A stretch of 38,744 nucleotides of DNA, taken from NCBI GenBank assembly GCA_902774215.1, contig CACYHU010000015.1, positions 1 through 38,744 on the forward strand, written 5' to 3'. Shown here piece by piece: positions 7,684 through 16,428 of the stretch. This DNA is from an uncultured Chloroflexota bacterium (GTDB taxonomy: Bacteria; Chloroflexota; Anaerolineae; Anaerolineales; Anaerolineaceae). The translations under genes were made by a program, and so were the position numbers. The notes under the pieces were generated by a model. The model searched no databases. It was not told the DNA's origin and saw only the letters and a program-made list of their open reading frames with translations. Position 1 is the stretch's first letter, and every line of letters begins with the position of its first letter.

Positions 7684-10218
7684 ATGATGAGATTTGACAG
7701 ATTTACAGACAGCGCGCAGGAAGCTGCGCAGCGTGCTATTGAAATTTTACAGCGATATGAACAAAATCAGGTCGATACCGAACACATATTGTTAGGGTTG
7801 CTTGAAAAGCCTGAAGGCATGGTCGAACAGATTCTGGACGAATTGGATGTTTCAAGCAAAATACTTTGCGACCGCCTGGATTATCTGCTTCGTACAACAA
7901 CTAAAGCCAATATTTACGGCGGCGGTGCCGGGCAGATTTTCATAACGCCGAATGTACGCCGTATTCTCGATCAGGCATACGCGGAGTCCAAGCGTCTCGG
8001 AGAAGAATTGATCGGTACAGAACATCTGTTTCTGGCAATTCTGAATGAGAAGGGGACCGCTGTTGCTGCTCTGCTTTCGGAATATGGAATTACCCGGGTA
8101 AAGGTTTTGGAAATAATTATGAAAAACCGCGCCGGCAAAGGCGCAGTACCCGGTGCGGTAAAACCTAAAGCGAAAAACAATCCCAGCCGTAAAGCTCTGG
8201 AAAAATTTTCAAGAGACCTTACGCAGATCGCCCGTGAAGGGAAGCTTGACCCCGTGATCGGCAGGGACAGTGAGATCACCCGTATGATGCAGGTCCTGTG
8301 CAGAAGGACAAAAAACAATCCCGTTCTGATAGGGGAAGCAGGTGTCGGTAAAACAGCCATCGTCGAAGGGCTCGCCCAGCGTATCGCCAATAATGACGTT
8401 CCGGAGATCCTGAGCGGAAAATCCGTGCTTTCACTGGATATGGGAGCGATGGTTGCCGGTTCAAAATTCCGCGGCGAATTTGAAGAACGCATGAAAGCGG
8501 TTATTGACGAGGTCCGAAAATCCGAAGGATCCGTAATTTTGTTCATTGACGAACTGCATACAGTGATCGGAGCAGGGAACTCACAGGGTGCTATCGATGC
8601 ATCCAATATGCTCAAACCTGCCTTGGCGCGGGGTGAACTGCAATGTATTGGTGCGACGACACTGGATGAGTACCATAAATATATTGAAAAGGATGCCGCC
8701 CTCGAACGCCGGTTCGCGTCTATTTATGTGGAAGAGCCTTCCGAAGAAAATACCATAGAAATGCTGAAAGGCCTGCGTACACGTTACGAAGAGCATCATA
8801 AAATCATTTTCTCGGATGAAGCACTGGAAGCGGCCGTACGTTTATCTTCCCGTTACGTAACAGACCGCAAACTGCCGGATAAGGCGATTGATCTCATGGA
8901 TGAGGCCGCTGCCAGCCTGCGGGTCAAACTCTTCTCGCTTCCGCCGGAATTGAAAGAAATGAAAACAAATCTGGATAAGATGATGGAAGATGAGGAAAAC
9001 GCAGGTAACGAACGAAATTACGAAAAAGCAGCCGAACTGAAGGCAGAACGTCTGCGTGCTCAGGAAGCTTACGAAAAAATGAAAACCGAGTGGGAAACCT
9101 CTCAGAAGCTCGATGAAGTGGTCGATGTGGATGATGTCGCGCAAATCGTTGGACAATGGACCGGCATACCGGTAAGTCAGATGCTTCAGAATGAAGCGGA
9201 ACGTCTGCTGCATATGGAGGAAAATCTCCATAAACGCATCATTGGTCAGGATGAAGCCATCCACGCTATTTCCGATGCTATCCGCAGAGCGCGGACCGGG
9301 CTCAAAGACCCGAAGCGCCCGATCGGTTCCTTCATTTTTATCGGACCATCCGGAGTCGGGAAAACAGAACTGGCAAAAGCGCTGGCAGAATTCATGTTTG
9401 ATGATGAAGATGCACTGATCCGTCTGGATATGAGCGAATACCGCGAACAGCATACAGTGTCCCGTCTCTTCGGAGCGCCTCCAGGATATGTCGGCTATGA
9501 ACAGGGCGGTCAGCTCACGGAAGCTGTACGCCGCCGTCCCTACCGGGTAGTCCTGTTTGACGAGATCGAAAAAGCCCATCCGGAAGTCTGGAATTCGCTG
9601 CTGCAGATCCTCGATGACGGACGGCTCACTGACGGACAGGGTGAAGTGGTTGATTTCCGGAATACAGTCCTGATCATGACCAGCAATCTGGGAACGGAAT
9701 ACATCAGCAAGAGCGGTTCGCTCGGTTTCCTGGGCACCGCCAATGATTCAGATGACCGGGATTCAAAAATGAAAATCGACAAGGCACTGAAGTCGACCTT
9801 CAGGCCGGAGTTCATCAACCGCATTGACGAAATCATTATGTTTACAAAGCTTACGCTGGACGAAATGGAGCAGATTGTCGATTTGCAGCTGAAGGAGCTT
9901 CAGAGCCGCTTGCTTGAAAACGGGGTCGCGCTGGAACTGGATCCGGAAGCCCGCAAATGGCTGGCTTCCATCGGATATGATCCGGCTTTCGGAGCCCGGC
10001 CGCTGCGCCGTGCACTTCAGAAATATATTGAAAGCCCGCTCTCCAACCTGTGGCTTTCAGATTCCCTTGTCCCCGGTGATACCGTTTACGTTTCACACGA
10101 ACCGGACAGCGAGAAATTGAACCTTGTAGTGAAAAAAGCGCTTTCAGACACTGATGAAAAGCCGGCAGGAATGTTGGAAGCTCCGTCCGGATCTGATTCG
10201 GGACCTTCTGCGGAATAA
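7684..10218 (+). CDS. clpC: ClpC, AAA+ unfoldase of the Clp protease
   Basis: 844 residues, normal ClpC length. In order: two Clp N-domain repeats (residues ~1-145), AAA-1 with Walker A GEAGVGKT (~217-224) and Walker [10 protein letters not shown], the middle domain with a UVR-like [11 protein letters not shown] segment, and AAA-2 with Walker A GPSGVGKT (~554) and Walker [14 protein letters not shown]. The loop SGSLGFLG supplies the LGF tripeptide that docks on ClpP. ClpC unfolds substrates and feeds them to ClpP. The gene is not in the clostridial/bacillar ctsR-mcsA-mcsB-clpC arrangement: it stands alone, divergent from a sugar kinase. Two adjacent ATGs (7684, 7687) are possible starts; the second gives the usual MRFDRFT. 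Confidence 0.96.
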   Translation: MMRFDRFTDSAQEAAQRAIEILQRYEQNQVDTEHILLGLLEKPEGMVEQILDELDVSSKILCDRLDYLLRTTTKANIYGGGAGQIFITPNVRRILDQAYAESKRLGEELIGTEHLFLAILNEKGTAVAALLSEYGITRVKVLEIIMKNRAGKGAVPGAVKPKAKNNPSRKALEKFSRDLTQIAREGKLDPVIGRDSEITRMMQVLCRRTKNNPVLIGEAGVGKTAIVEGLAQRIANNDVPEILSGKSVLSLDMGAMVAGSKFRGEFEERMKAVIDEVRKSEGSVILFIDELHTVIGAGNSQGAIDASNMLKPALARGELQCIGATTLDEYHKYIEKDAALERRFASIYVEEPSEENTIEMLKGLRTRYEEHHKIIFSDEALEAAVRLSSRYVTDRKLPDKAIDLMDEAAASLRVKLFSLPPELKEMKTNLDKMMEDEENAGNERNYEKAAELKAERLRAQEAYEKMKTEWETSQKLDEVVDVDDVAQIVGQWTGIPVSQMLQNEAERLLHMEENLHKRIIGQDEAIHAISDAIRRARTGLKDPKRPIGSFIFIGPSGVGKTELAKALAEFMFDDEDALIRLDMSEYREQHTVSRLFGAPPGYVGYEQGGQLTEAVRRRPYRVVLFDEIEKAHPEVWNSLLQILDDGRLTDGQGEVVDFRNTVLIMTSNLGTEYISKSGSLGFLGTANDSDDRDSKMKIDKALKSTFRPEFINRIDEIIMFTKLTLDEMEQIVDLQLKELQSRLLENGVALELDPEARKWLASIGYDPAFGARPLRRALQKYIESPLSNLWLSDSLVPGDTVYVSHEPDSEKLNLVVKKALSDTDEKPAGMLEAPSGSDSGPSAE

Positions 10219-10238
10219 AAGACCGGGCGATTCTGGCA

Positions 10239-11810
10239 ATGAACGTTTCAGACCGTGATGTTGATCTGAGTGCTTATTTCCCGTTCACGCTTTGCAGTGA
10301 TACTTTCTGCCGCAAAGCCGCGAATCTTGGGAAATGTGTAAAATATCAAGCGGGAGAGTCTGTAATGATCAGCGGCTCTCCCGCTAAACATTGCGGTCTC
10401 ATCCTGGAAGGCCAGGCTGTCGCTTTTAAAATTGACCGGAATGGCAAACGCTCCAGGCTTTGCCTGGATGAAGGCTGTTTTATCGGTTTAGAAACACTCC
10501 ATGAAAACGATATATATAACGCAAAAGTCTCTGCAGCAACGGATCTTGAAGTTTTTTTCTGGAACCGGAACGGACTTTTGCAATTGGAAGACGAATCTGT
10601 TGATTTTTCTGAAGGACTGAAATTATTGGATAATGGGAGAATTTATCAGGAGCAATGGCTTATCCCTGAAACGGATGTGACAGATCCGGTCTTATACTCC
10701 GGGGGAACCCATTGGCTCTCTGTTATTTCCCCGGCTTTTTACATACTGCCTGTTCTTACGCTGCTGATATGGGCCTGTTCGCTGATGATCCGGCGTTATC
10801 CGATCGCATGGATACTGGTCTTTGGCTTGTTTGCGGCAGCAGGGATGCTGCTTTACAGGCAGATCACTGCCCGATTGAATGAACGGCTGATCATAACGAC
10901 GAAAAATGCGATCCATATACCAAAAGACGAATCAGAAGAAATGACGGTTTTACGGCTGTACCGTCTGCAGTCTGTTTCTTGCGGACAGAACCTGATCGGG
11001 CGGCTGTTTGATATGGGCCGTATAAAATTTCAGACAGATGAACTCAGCATGGAAACGCCGCTGCTTCACTCACCGCTTCTGACTGCAGAACTGGTCAAAA
11101 ACTTTTCAGAACGCACCGCACTTGGGCGAAGCATACCGCTCCTGATCAGCGGTAAACCATATAAAAAAATACAAATACCTCAAACAGACGAAGAAGAAGC
11201 TGTAAAAACAAACGTCGAAAATATTGTCCCCAAATTCCGCACGATCGAATTTCATGCTCACTGGGCCCTTTTGATAAAAATGATACTGAAACCCCTGCTG
11301 CTGCTTGTTTTCACACTTGGCGGGATCTACTATTTCAGAAACAATCAAAACGGTGAAGGTTTTTATAAAATTCTTCTCATTCTTGCCGTATTTTCAGTAT
11401 TCCTGATCGTCTATCAAATTTCATCATGGCGGAACCATCGTTTTTCCATTGAGGAGGATTGTGTAAAAGATTACAGTCACCAGCTGCTCAAAAGAGAAGA
11501 CCAGAATCTGGCAATGAACCATAAGATCCAAAGCGTCCGCTACACCAAAATCGGCTTCTTCCAGAATCTGCTGAATTACGGAACGGTGTACATTCTTGCC
11601 GGCGAAGGTGAACTGAGTTTTGACTATGTCAGTGATCCGAAAAAAGTCCAGCAGCAAATCAAAGAAACCTGCGCCCTGTACGAATCGAATCGGATAAAAG
11701 AAGAGGAGATGAGGCGGCGGGAATATATCGACAGCCTTATGTCTGAAATCAGGAAGGAAAATGAAAAGGTAACCACCGCTTTTGCGGGTGAGTCAGAAAA
11801 AGAGCCCTGA
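10239..11810 (+). CDS. Membrane protein with CNB-like domain and two bacterial PH (bPH2) domains
   Basis: 523 residues. Residues ~15-130 look like a cyclic-nucleotide-binding/Crp-type beta roll (AGESVMISGSPAKHCGLILEGQA), but without an HTH. Two TM helices (~158-206) follow, then a PH-like segment (RLIITTKNAIHIP...), a second TM pair (~345-396) and another PH-like segment (RFSIEEDCVKDYSHQLLKRE...). The C-terminus is charged and probably coiled. Hence it is a likely ligand-sensing membrane protein; effector and role are unknown. It lies 20 bp after clpC, suggesting co-transcription. No Shine-Dalgarno precedes ATG 10239. The last ~15 codons and the stop lie inside a dispersed repeat (11765-11929), so the C-terminal tail is probably repeat-derived. 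Confidence 0.72.
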   Translation: MNVSDRDVDLSAYFPFTLCSDTFCRKAANLGKCVKYQAGESVMISGSPAKHCGLILEGQAVAFKIDRNGKRSRLCLDEGCFIGLETLHENDIYNAKVSAATDLEVFFWNRNGLLQLEDESVDFSEGLKLLDNGRIYQEQWLIPETDVTDPVLYSGGTHWLSVISPAFYILPVLTLLIWACSLMIRRYPIAWILVFGLFAAAGMLLYRQITARLNERLIITTKNAIHIPKDESEEMTVLRLYRLQSVSCGQNLIGRLFDMGRIKFQTDELSMETPLLHSPLLTAELVKNFSERTALGRSIPLLISGKPYKKIQIPQTDEEEAVKTNVENIVPKFRTIEFHAHWALLIKMILKPLLLLVFTLGGIYYFRNNQNGEGFYKILLILAVFSVFLIVYQISSWRNHRFSIEEDCVKDYSHQLLKREDQNLAMNHKIQSVRYTKIGFFQNLLNYGTVYILAGEGELSFDYVSDPKKVQQQIKETCALYESNRIKEEEMRRREYIDSLMSEIRKENEKVTTAFAGESEKEP

Positions 11811-11929
11811 GACACAGCGGGGGTATGGGGGCCGCAGGCCTCCGGAAATCAGGCGCGGGCTGCGGCTTTCGCAGACACACGAACTTTTGATCCCGCGCCT
11901 TGCGAAGCATGCCCTCCGGAATGCAAAGT
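11765..11929 (+). repeat. Dispersed structured repeat, copy A (partner at 32089-32254)
   Basis: About 165 bp matching copy B nearly base for base except in a few patches. Successive foldable parts: a small hairpin (CACCGC, TTTT loop, GCG-g-GTG); GGGGGCC-gca-GGCCTCC; and a long stem GCGCGGG...CCCGCGC enclosing CTGCG-gcttt-CGCAG. A distal TTGC...GCAA pairing may follow. The 5' part overlaps the end of the CNB/PH gene. No transposase ORF, terminal inverted repeat or target duplication was seen. The remaining gene-free stretch to fusA2 (11930-12131) holds the fusA2 promoter. Confidence 0.85.
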
Positions 11930-12017
11930 GAGCTCTTATTGTAGGAAAATGAATAACGGAAGAATACCTTTAAATTGCTTTCGCATTTCAATCATAAAAT
12001 GTACCCATTTTGCTGAA

Positions 12018-12052
12018 AACGGTTTGACAAGAACCGTTATTTCCTTTAAAAT
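12018..12052 (+). promoter_or_regulatory. fusA2 promoter with overlapping inverted repeat
   Basis: TTGACA (12024-12029), a 17-bp spacer and TAAAAT (12047-12052) form a near-consensus sigma-70 promoter. An inverted repeat AACGGTT-N7-AACCGTT (12018-12038) covers the -35 box and could be an operator. The leader to ATG 12132 is about 70 nt. Confidence 0.75.
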
Positions 12053-12131
12053 AGTAAAAGTTTGATTTATGCGACCAAGCGGTATATTATGCCGTATATA
12101 GCAGAATTTATATTCAGCAAAAGGAATAGTA

Positions 12132-14207
12132 ATGAAAGAGTATTCAACCGAATCCATTCGAAATGTCGCGCTTGTTTCACACAGCAGCGCCGGCAAAACC
12201 ATGTTGGCAGAAACATTTCTCCACTACACGGGTGCTATCACCCGTTTGGGTAAGATCGAAGACGGTACAACCGTCTCCGACTTCGATGATGAAGAAAAGC
12301 GCCGAACAATTTCACTTTACAGCACTGTGATCCCTGTCGAATATAAAGATCACAAAATTAACGTTCTGGACACCCCGGGTTATAATGACTTTGTCGGTGA
12401 TGTCATCTCGGCACTGAGTGTTTCTGATGGTGCTGTTGTTTTGGTTGACTCGGTTTCCGGCCGTGAAGTCGGTACAGAAATCACCTGGAAATATCTGGAT
12501 AAATTCAACCTCCCCCGCATCGTTATTATCAACAAGATGAATCGTGAAAATTCCGATTTCAAAAAGGCCATGGCCTCCCTGCAGGATTACACTGACAAGC
12601 GTTTGATCCAGGTGCAGATCCCCTGGGGTGAAAAGCTTGATTATAAGGGTGTCATCGACATTCTTACCATGAAAGCCTATGCCGGTGCTGATAAAAACGG
12701 TGTGGAAATTCCCGCCGAATATAAAGCTGAAGCTGAAGAACTCCGCGCCCAGCTCACCGAAGCCGCCGCTGAAGGTGAAGAAGAATTGATGGAAAAATTC
12801 TTTGAAACAATGGAACTGAGCGATGAGGAAATCGTCCGCGGCTTTTCCAAAGTAGTCAAGGAAGGCGGATTTATCCCTGTTTACTGTGCAGCTCCTACCG
12901 CTGAAATCGGTATCACACCGGTTCTCGATGCACTCGTCAACCTGATGCCGAATCCCGCTGAAGCCGCCCCGAAGGCCGCTGAAAACAAAGCCGGTGAAGT
13001 TGTTGAACTGGAATGCTCAGATGACAAACCGCTTGCCGCTTATGTCTGGAAGACAACAGCAGACCCCTTCGTCGGAAAGCAGACCTATATCCGCGTCTAT
13101 TCCGGTACCATGGCTGCCGATTCCCGCATCTGGAACAGCACCCGCGAAGTTGAAGAACGCTACGGGAACCTTTACGTTCCGTGCGGTAAAGATAACACCA
13201 GTGTGAAGACGATCCACGCGGGTGATATCTGCTGTGTCGCAAAACTCGGCGAAACCATCACCGGCGACACCTTCTCGGATAAAGCCAATCCGGTCAAGGT
13301 CATTAAACCTGAATTCCCGGGTTCCCTTTACAGCGTTGCGATCTTCCCGAAGACCCAGGCCGACTCCACAAAGATCAGCCCGACCCTGACCCGTCTCTGC
13401 GAAGAAGACATGACCCTGACCTGGCATAACGATATGGACACCAACCAGACCATTCTTCAGGGTATGGGCGACCAGCATATCGATGTTGCCATCCGCCGTG
13501 CAGAAACCAAGTTCCAGGTCAACCTGCTCACTGAAGTTCCGCGTGTTCCTTATAAGGAAACGATCACCAAAAAGGCTGAAGCCATGTACCGCCATAAGAA
13601 ACAGACCGGCGGTTCCGGTCAGTTCGGTGAAGTATGGCTCCGTGTCTTCCCGAATCCGGATACGGATTTCGAAATCAAGAACGATATTTTCGGCGGCGCC
13701 ATCAGCGCATCTTATATTCCGGCAATTGAAAAAGGTATCCGCAATGTCATGCGTGAAGGTATCCTGGCTGGGTTCCCTGTTCATGGTGTAACCGTTTCCG
13801 TTTATGACGGTAAGGAACACCCGGTCGACTCCAAACCGATCGCCTTTGAAACTGCCGGCCGTGAAGCTTTCAAGCTGGCCTTCAAGGATGCAGGTCCTGT
13901 TCTTGAAGAGCCGATCATGAATGTCCGCATCATCGTTCCGGAAGAAAACATGGGTGATGTCCTTGGTGACCTCAACACCCGCCGTGCCCGTGTTATGGGT
14001 ATGGAAACCGAAAAGGGTGAAAGCACCGTCTCCGCGACTGTACCGCTTGCTGAAATGCAGCGCTACACCACTACACTGCGTTCCATGACTGCCGGCCGCG
14101 GCTATTTCGAGATGGAATTTGCCAACTACGAAAATGTTCCGCCGCATGTGACACAGGAAGTTATCGCTCAGCATGAAAAAGACAAAGCTGCTGACGCAAA
14201 CAAATAA
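12132..14207 (+). CDS. fusA2: Elongation factor G-like GTPase, type II (EF-G2)
   Basis: 691 residues with full EF-G architecture: G domain, domain II, III, IV (TGGSGQFGEVWLRVFP) and V. The P-loop SHSSAGKT (16-23), GKIEDGTTVSDFDDEE and DTPGYNDF (80-87) are typical of the EFG-II subfamily rather than housekeeping EF-G (AHIDHGKT, DTPGHVDF). The G4 motif is NKMN (134-137), where NKxD is expected. Type II factors are paralogues of EF-G whose role is less clear, some without ribosome-stimulated GTPase activity. The codon use looks strongly biased and the promoter is near consensus, both suggesting high expression. AAGGA precedes the ATG by 7 nt. It is transcribed alone and ends in a strong terminator. 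Confidence 0.9.
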   Translation: MKEYSTESIRNVALVSHSSAGKTMLAETFLHYTGAITRLGKIEDGTTVSDFDDEEKRRTISLYSTVIPVEYKDHKINVLDTPGYNDFVGDVISALSVSDGAVVLVDSVSGREVGTEITWKYLDKFNLPRIVIINKMNRENSDFKKAMASLQDYTDKRLIQVQIPWGEKLDYKGVIDILTMKAYAGADKNGVEIPAEYKAEAEELRAQLTEAAAEGEEELMEKFFETMELSDEEIVRGFSKVVKEGGFIPVYCAAPTAEIGITPVLDALVNLMPNPAEAAPKAAENKAGEVVELECSDDKPLAAYVWKTTADPFVGKQTYIRVYSGTMAADSRIWNSTREVEERYGNLYVPCGKDNTSVKTIHAGDICCVAKLGETITGDTFSDKANPVKVIKPEFPGSLYSVAIFPKTQADSTKISPTLTRLCEEDMTLTWHNDMDTNQTILQGMGDQHIDVAIRRAETKFQVNLLTEVPRVPYKETITKKAEAMYRHKKQTGGSGQFGEVWLRVFPNPDTDFEIKNDIFGGAISASYIPAIEKGIRNVMREGILAGFPVHGVTVSVYDGKEHPVDSKPIAFETAGREAFKLAFKDAGPVLEEPIMNVRIIVPEENMGDVLGDLNTRRARVMGMETEKGESTVSATVPLAEMQRYTTTLRSMTAGRGYFEMEFANYENVPPHVTQEVIAQHEKDKAADANK

Positions 14208-14227
14208 TTAGTTTTCCATTGAATTTT

Positions 14228-14263
14228 AGAGGCGGTCCATAAAGACCGCCTCTTTTTCTTTTT
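14228..14263 (+). terminator. Intrinsic terminator of fusA2
   Basis: Arms GAGGCGGTC (14229-14237) and GACCGCCTC (14244-14252) with a 6-nt loop; an extra A-T pair closes the base. The run TTTTTCTTTTT follows directly. It lies about 20 bp after the fusA2 stop. Confidence 0.95.
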
Positions 14264-14311
14264 CTCGGAAATATACCAATTGTGAAGTCTCATCAGATTA
14301 TTCTGATTTCG

Positions 14312-14320
14312 TGTTAAAAT
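14312..14320 (+). promoter_or_regulatory. Extended -10 promoter of the GNAT gene, leaderless start
   Basis: TGTTAAAAT is an extended -10 element (TGn plus TAAAAT) ending 8 nt before ATG 14329. No Shine-Dalgarno is present. A transcript starting at the usual distance would begin at the start codon. Confidence 0.5.
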
Positions 14321-14328
14321 TTTCTGAT

Positions 14329-15285
14329 ATGGACAATTTTCCTTATCAAATACGGCCAATCGATCCGGAAAAAGATGCTGAATCAATAGCAGACCTGGTA
14401 ATGAAGTGTTTCCGCCCCTGGCTGGAAATTGACAACATTAATTATTTACATCAGCTGCGCGATGCAGGTACGGAAGCCCTTGCGCATCCGTTTCTCACAA
14501 AAATCACCGGATTTCCCTACAAACTACCGGGGATCGTCTGCACAGATAAAAGCGGCAGCATAATAGGATTGCTCAATACATACCAATTTTTTCACAAGGG
14601 GAACAAATGCTGTTTGATCTCAAATGTTTGTGTCGAAGATTCTCATCGAAAAGAAGGCATCGCATCTCATTTGCTTTGTGAAGCAGAGAAAAAACAGCGT
14701 GCGGAATCAGTATACGGTTTGTACCTTCAGGCCCGGATGGAAAATCAGGAAACCTTCCGTTTATATAAACACAGTGAGTTCTCTGTCACTGATTTCCGTG
14801 AGACATGGATCAAACCATCTGTGAGAAAAAATACTGAATGTGATGTACCGGAATTTCAGACAGATATCGTACCTTATTCAGATCGGGAAGTTTTTCAGAA
14901 AAATTTTCAGGCCCGCTATCCCGCTACAATTATATGGAACCTGGATTATTCGGATGAATTATTCCGCTTCGGAAAAATCAATGCTTTTTATAAACTGCTG
15001 ACCTCTTCAACCAACCGTTTTCAAAAAATTGTCACAAATAACAGAGAAACAAAAGCCTGGAGCGCATTTCAGCAATTAGACGGCCTGTATGACCAGCTGT
15101 GGTTTGTACCGAAGGAAAATACCGCCGGATCCGAACAATCCAGAATTCTTACGATGCTTTGCAGTCAATACAAAGGGAAAAAAGCTTTGAAATTAGATGT
15201 ACCTGCATCTGAATCAGCTGACATATTCAAAAATGCCGGCTTTTTCAAACAGCAGACATTAGCCTGGATGTGGAAACGGTTATAA
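14329..15285 (+). CDS. GNAT-family N-acetyltransferase with C-terminal extension
   Basis: About 318 residues from ATG 14329. A GTG at 14311 would lie on top of the -10 box and is less likely. Residues ~5-155 form a GNAT fold: SNVCVEDSHRKEGIASHLLCEAE matches the acetyl-CoA binding motif A with R/K-x-x-G-I-A in place of Q/RxxGxG/A. The following ~160 residues may be a second, degenerate GNAT-like domain (tail ...IFKNAGFFKQQTLAWMW). The substrate is unknown. It is monocistronic and convergent with the GT4 gene; their stop codons overlap (15280-15285). Confidence 0.75.
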   Translation: MDNFPYQIRPIDPEKDAESIADLVMKCFRPWLEIDNINYLHQLRDAGTEALAHPFLTKITGFPYKLPGIVCTDKSGSIIGLLNTYQFFHKGNKCCLISNVCVEDSHRKEGIASHLLCEAEKKQRAESVYGLYLQARMENQETFRLYKHSEFSVTDFRETWIKPSVRKNTECDVPEFQTDIVPYSDREVFQKNFQARYPATIIWNLDYSDELFRFGKINAFYKLLTSSTNRFQKIVTNNRETKAWSAFQQLDGLYDQLWFVPKENTAGSEQSRILTMLCSQYKGKKALKLDVPASESADIFKNAGFFKQQTLAWMWKRL

Positions 15286-16425
15286 ACCGCATCTCTTCAT
15301 TGCCATCCGGACATTTTCAGCAGCAGAAGCCCAGGTAAATTCATCACATATCCGCTGATGCAGATTATTACCGATATTTATCCGCAGCTCTGGGTCATCA
15401 ATAAGCTCCTGCAGTGCTCCGGTAAGTGCGGGAACATCTTCCGCAGGGACCAACCGTCCGTATCTTTCATCAGGAATTATTTCCACCGTACCGCCGCTGT
15501 CGGAAGCAACGACCGCATTCCGGCAATAACCGGCCTCCAGCACACCGGTCGGTTTTCCTTCGACAAAATGAGACGGGAGACAAAAGATCGCAGTATCCGC
15601 GAGCAATGCGGGAATTTCTTTAAACGGGATCTGCCCGGTGAAAAGAATATCGTCACGGCCGAGCCATGGAGCTATCAGCTGCATTTTCCCGTCACCGGCT
15701 ATTACCAGCAGTAAATTTTCACCTTTCAGATGATCAAAAGCCTGCAAAAGATCAAGGACACCCTTTTCCGTCATGATCCTGCCGGTGAAAGTAATAATGA
15801 CAGTGTCATCAGAAATATGATGCTGCTTTTTCCACGTGCCCGGTTTCGATAAGGCATCTTCAAAATCCTTTGGATCGATCGAATTTGAAATCACTCCGGT
15901 ACCCTGTATGCCATAATGTTTCAGCCATAGCAAACCGGCATTCGACACAGCATAATAATCATGCGGGATCCTCTTCTCGAAATAATTCAGCACATTATCG
16001 TAAAGATTCCAGAACCATTCAGTGACGGGATCAGGCATAAAGACCTTACCCGCGCCGTGTTCGATTTGTATAAAAGGGACATTATGAACAGCAAAAGTTC
16101 TGCACCCGATCAGACTTAATAAATAAAATCGGCACTGTACGATGCCGAAATCAACCCGGTTTTCTTTAAACCATTTGGAGATAAAACGTATTGCAGACAA
16201 TTTTGGAACCGGAAAGCGGCCTTTCAGAAGAGAAAAACAAGGCAGAAAATATACATCGACACTGCCTTCCTTTACATGGAAAGGCTGCTTTTCGGTATTC
16301 ATACAAAAAACCGTAACACGACTGTCTTCAGACAGTTCGGAAGCAATAGATTGTGAATACTTCTCCACCCCGCCCAAATGGGGCATATACAGCGCGGAAA
16401 AGATAACAATCCCTGTATCGTTCAT
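15280..16425 (-). CDS. Glycosyltransferase family 4 protein
   Basis: 381 residues with a GT-B fold. The N-terminal half opens with a Rossmann strand and Gly-rich loop (FSALYMPHLGGVEKY). The C-terminal half contains FTGRIMTEKGVLDLLQAF and the EGKPTGVLEAG segment, which is the E-x7-E nucleotide-sugar motif of GT4 retaining enzymes. The donor and acceptor are not readable. It starts 3 nt after the lexA stop without its own ribosome binding site, so it is probably translated by coupling and transcribed from the lexA promoter. Its 3' end overlaps that of the convergent GNAT gene. Confidence 0.88.
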   Translation of the reverse strand: MNDTGIVIFSALYMPHLGGVEKYSQSIASELSEDSRVTVFCMNTEKQPFHVKEGSVDVYFLPCFSLLKGRFPVPKLSAIRFISKWFKENRVDFGIVQCRFYLLSLIGCRTFAVHNVPFIQIEHGAGKVFMPDPVTEWFWNLYDNVLNYFEKRIPHDYYAVSNAGLLWLKHYGIQGTGVISNSIDPKDFEDALSKPGTWKKQHHISDDTVIITFTGRIMTEKGVLDLLQAFDHLKGENLLLVIAGDGKMQLIAPWLGRDDILFTGQIPFKEIPALLADTAIFCLPSHFVEGKPTGVLEAGYCRNAVVASDSGGTVEIIPDERYGRLVPAEDVPALTGALQELIDDPELRINIGNNLHQRICDEFTWASAAENVRMAMKRCGL

Positions 16426-16428
16426 TTA

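Noticed and set aside
8842..9579. 245-codon open frame antisense to clpC
   Set aside because: Overlaps the conserved AAA-2 region of clpC; Phe/His-rich protein with no family features.
11765..11929. Repeat element as intrinsic terminator
   Set aside because: Stable stems exist but no T-run follows any of them on the plus strand, in either copy.
13017..14174. 385-codon open frame antisense to fusA2
   Set aside because: Shadow caused by strong codon bias of fusA2; no motifs and no RBS.
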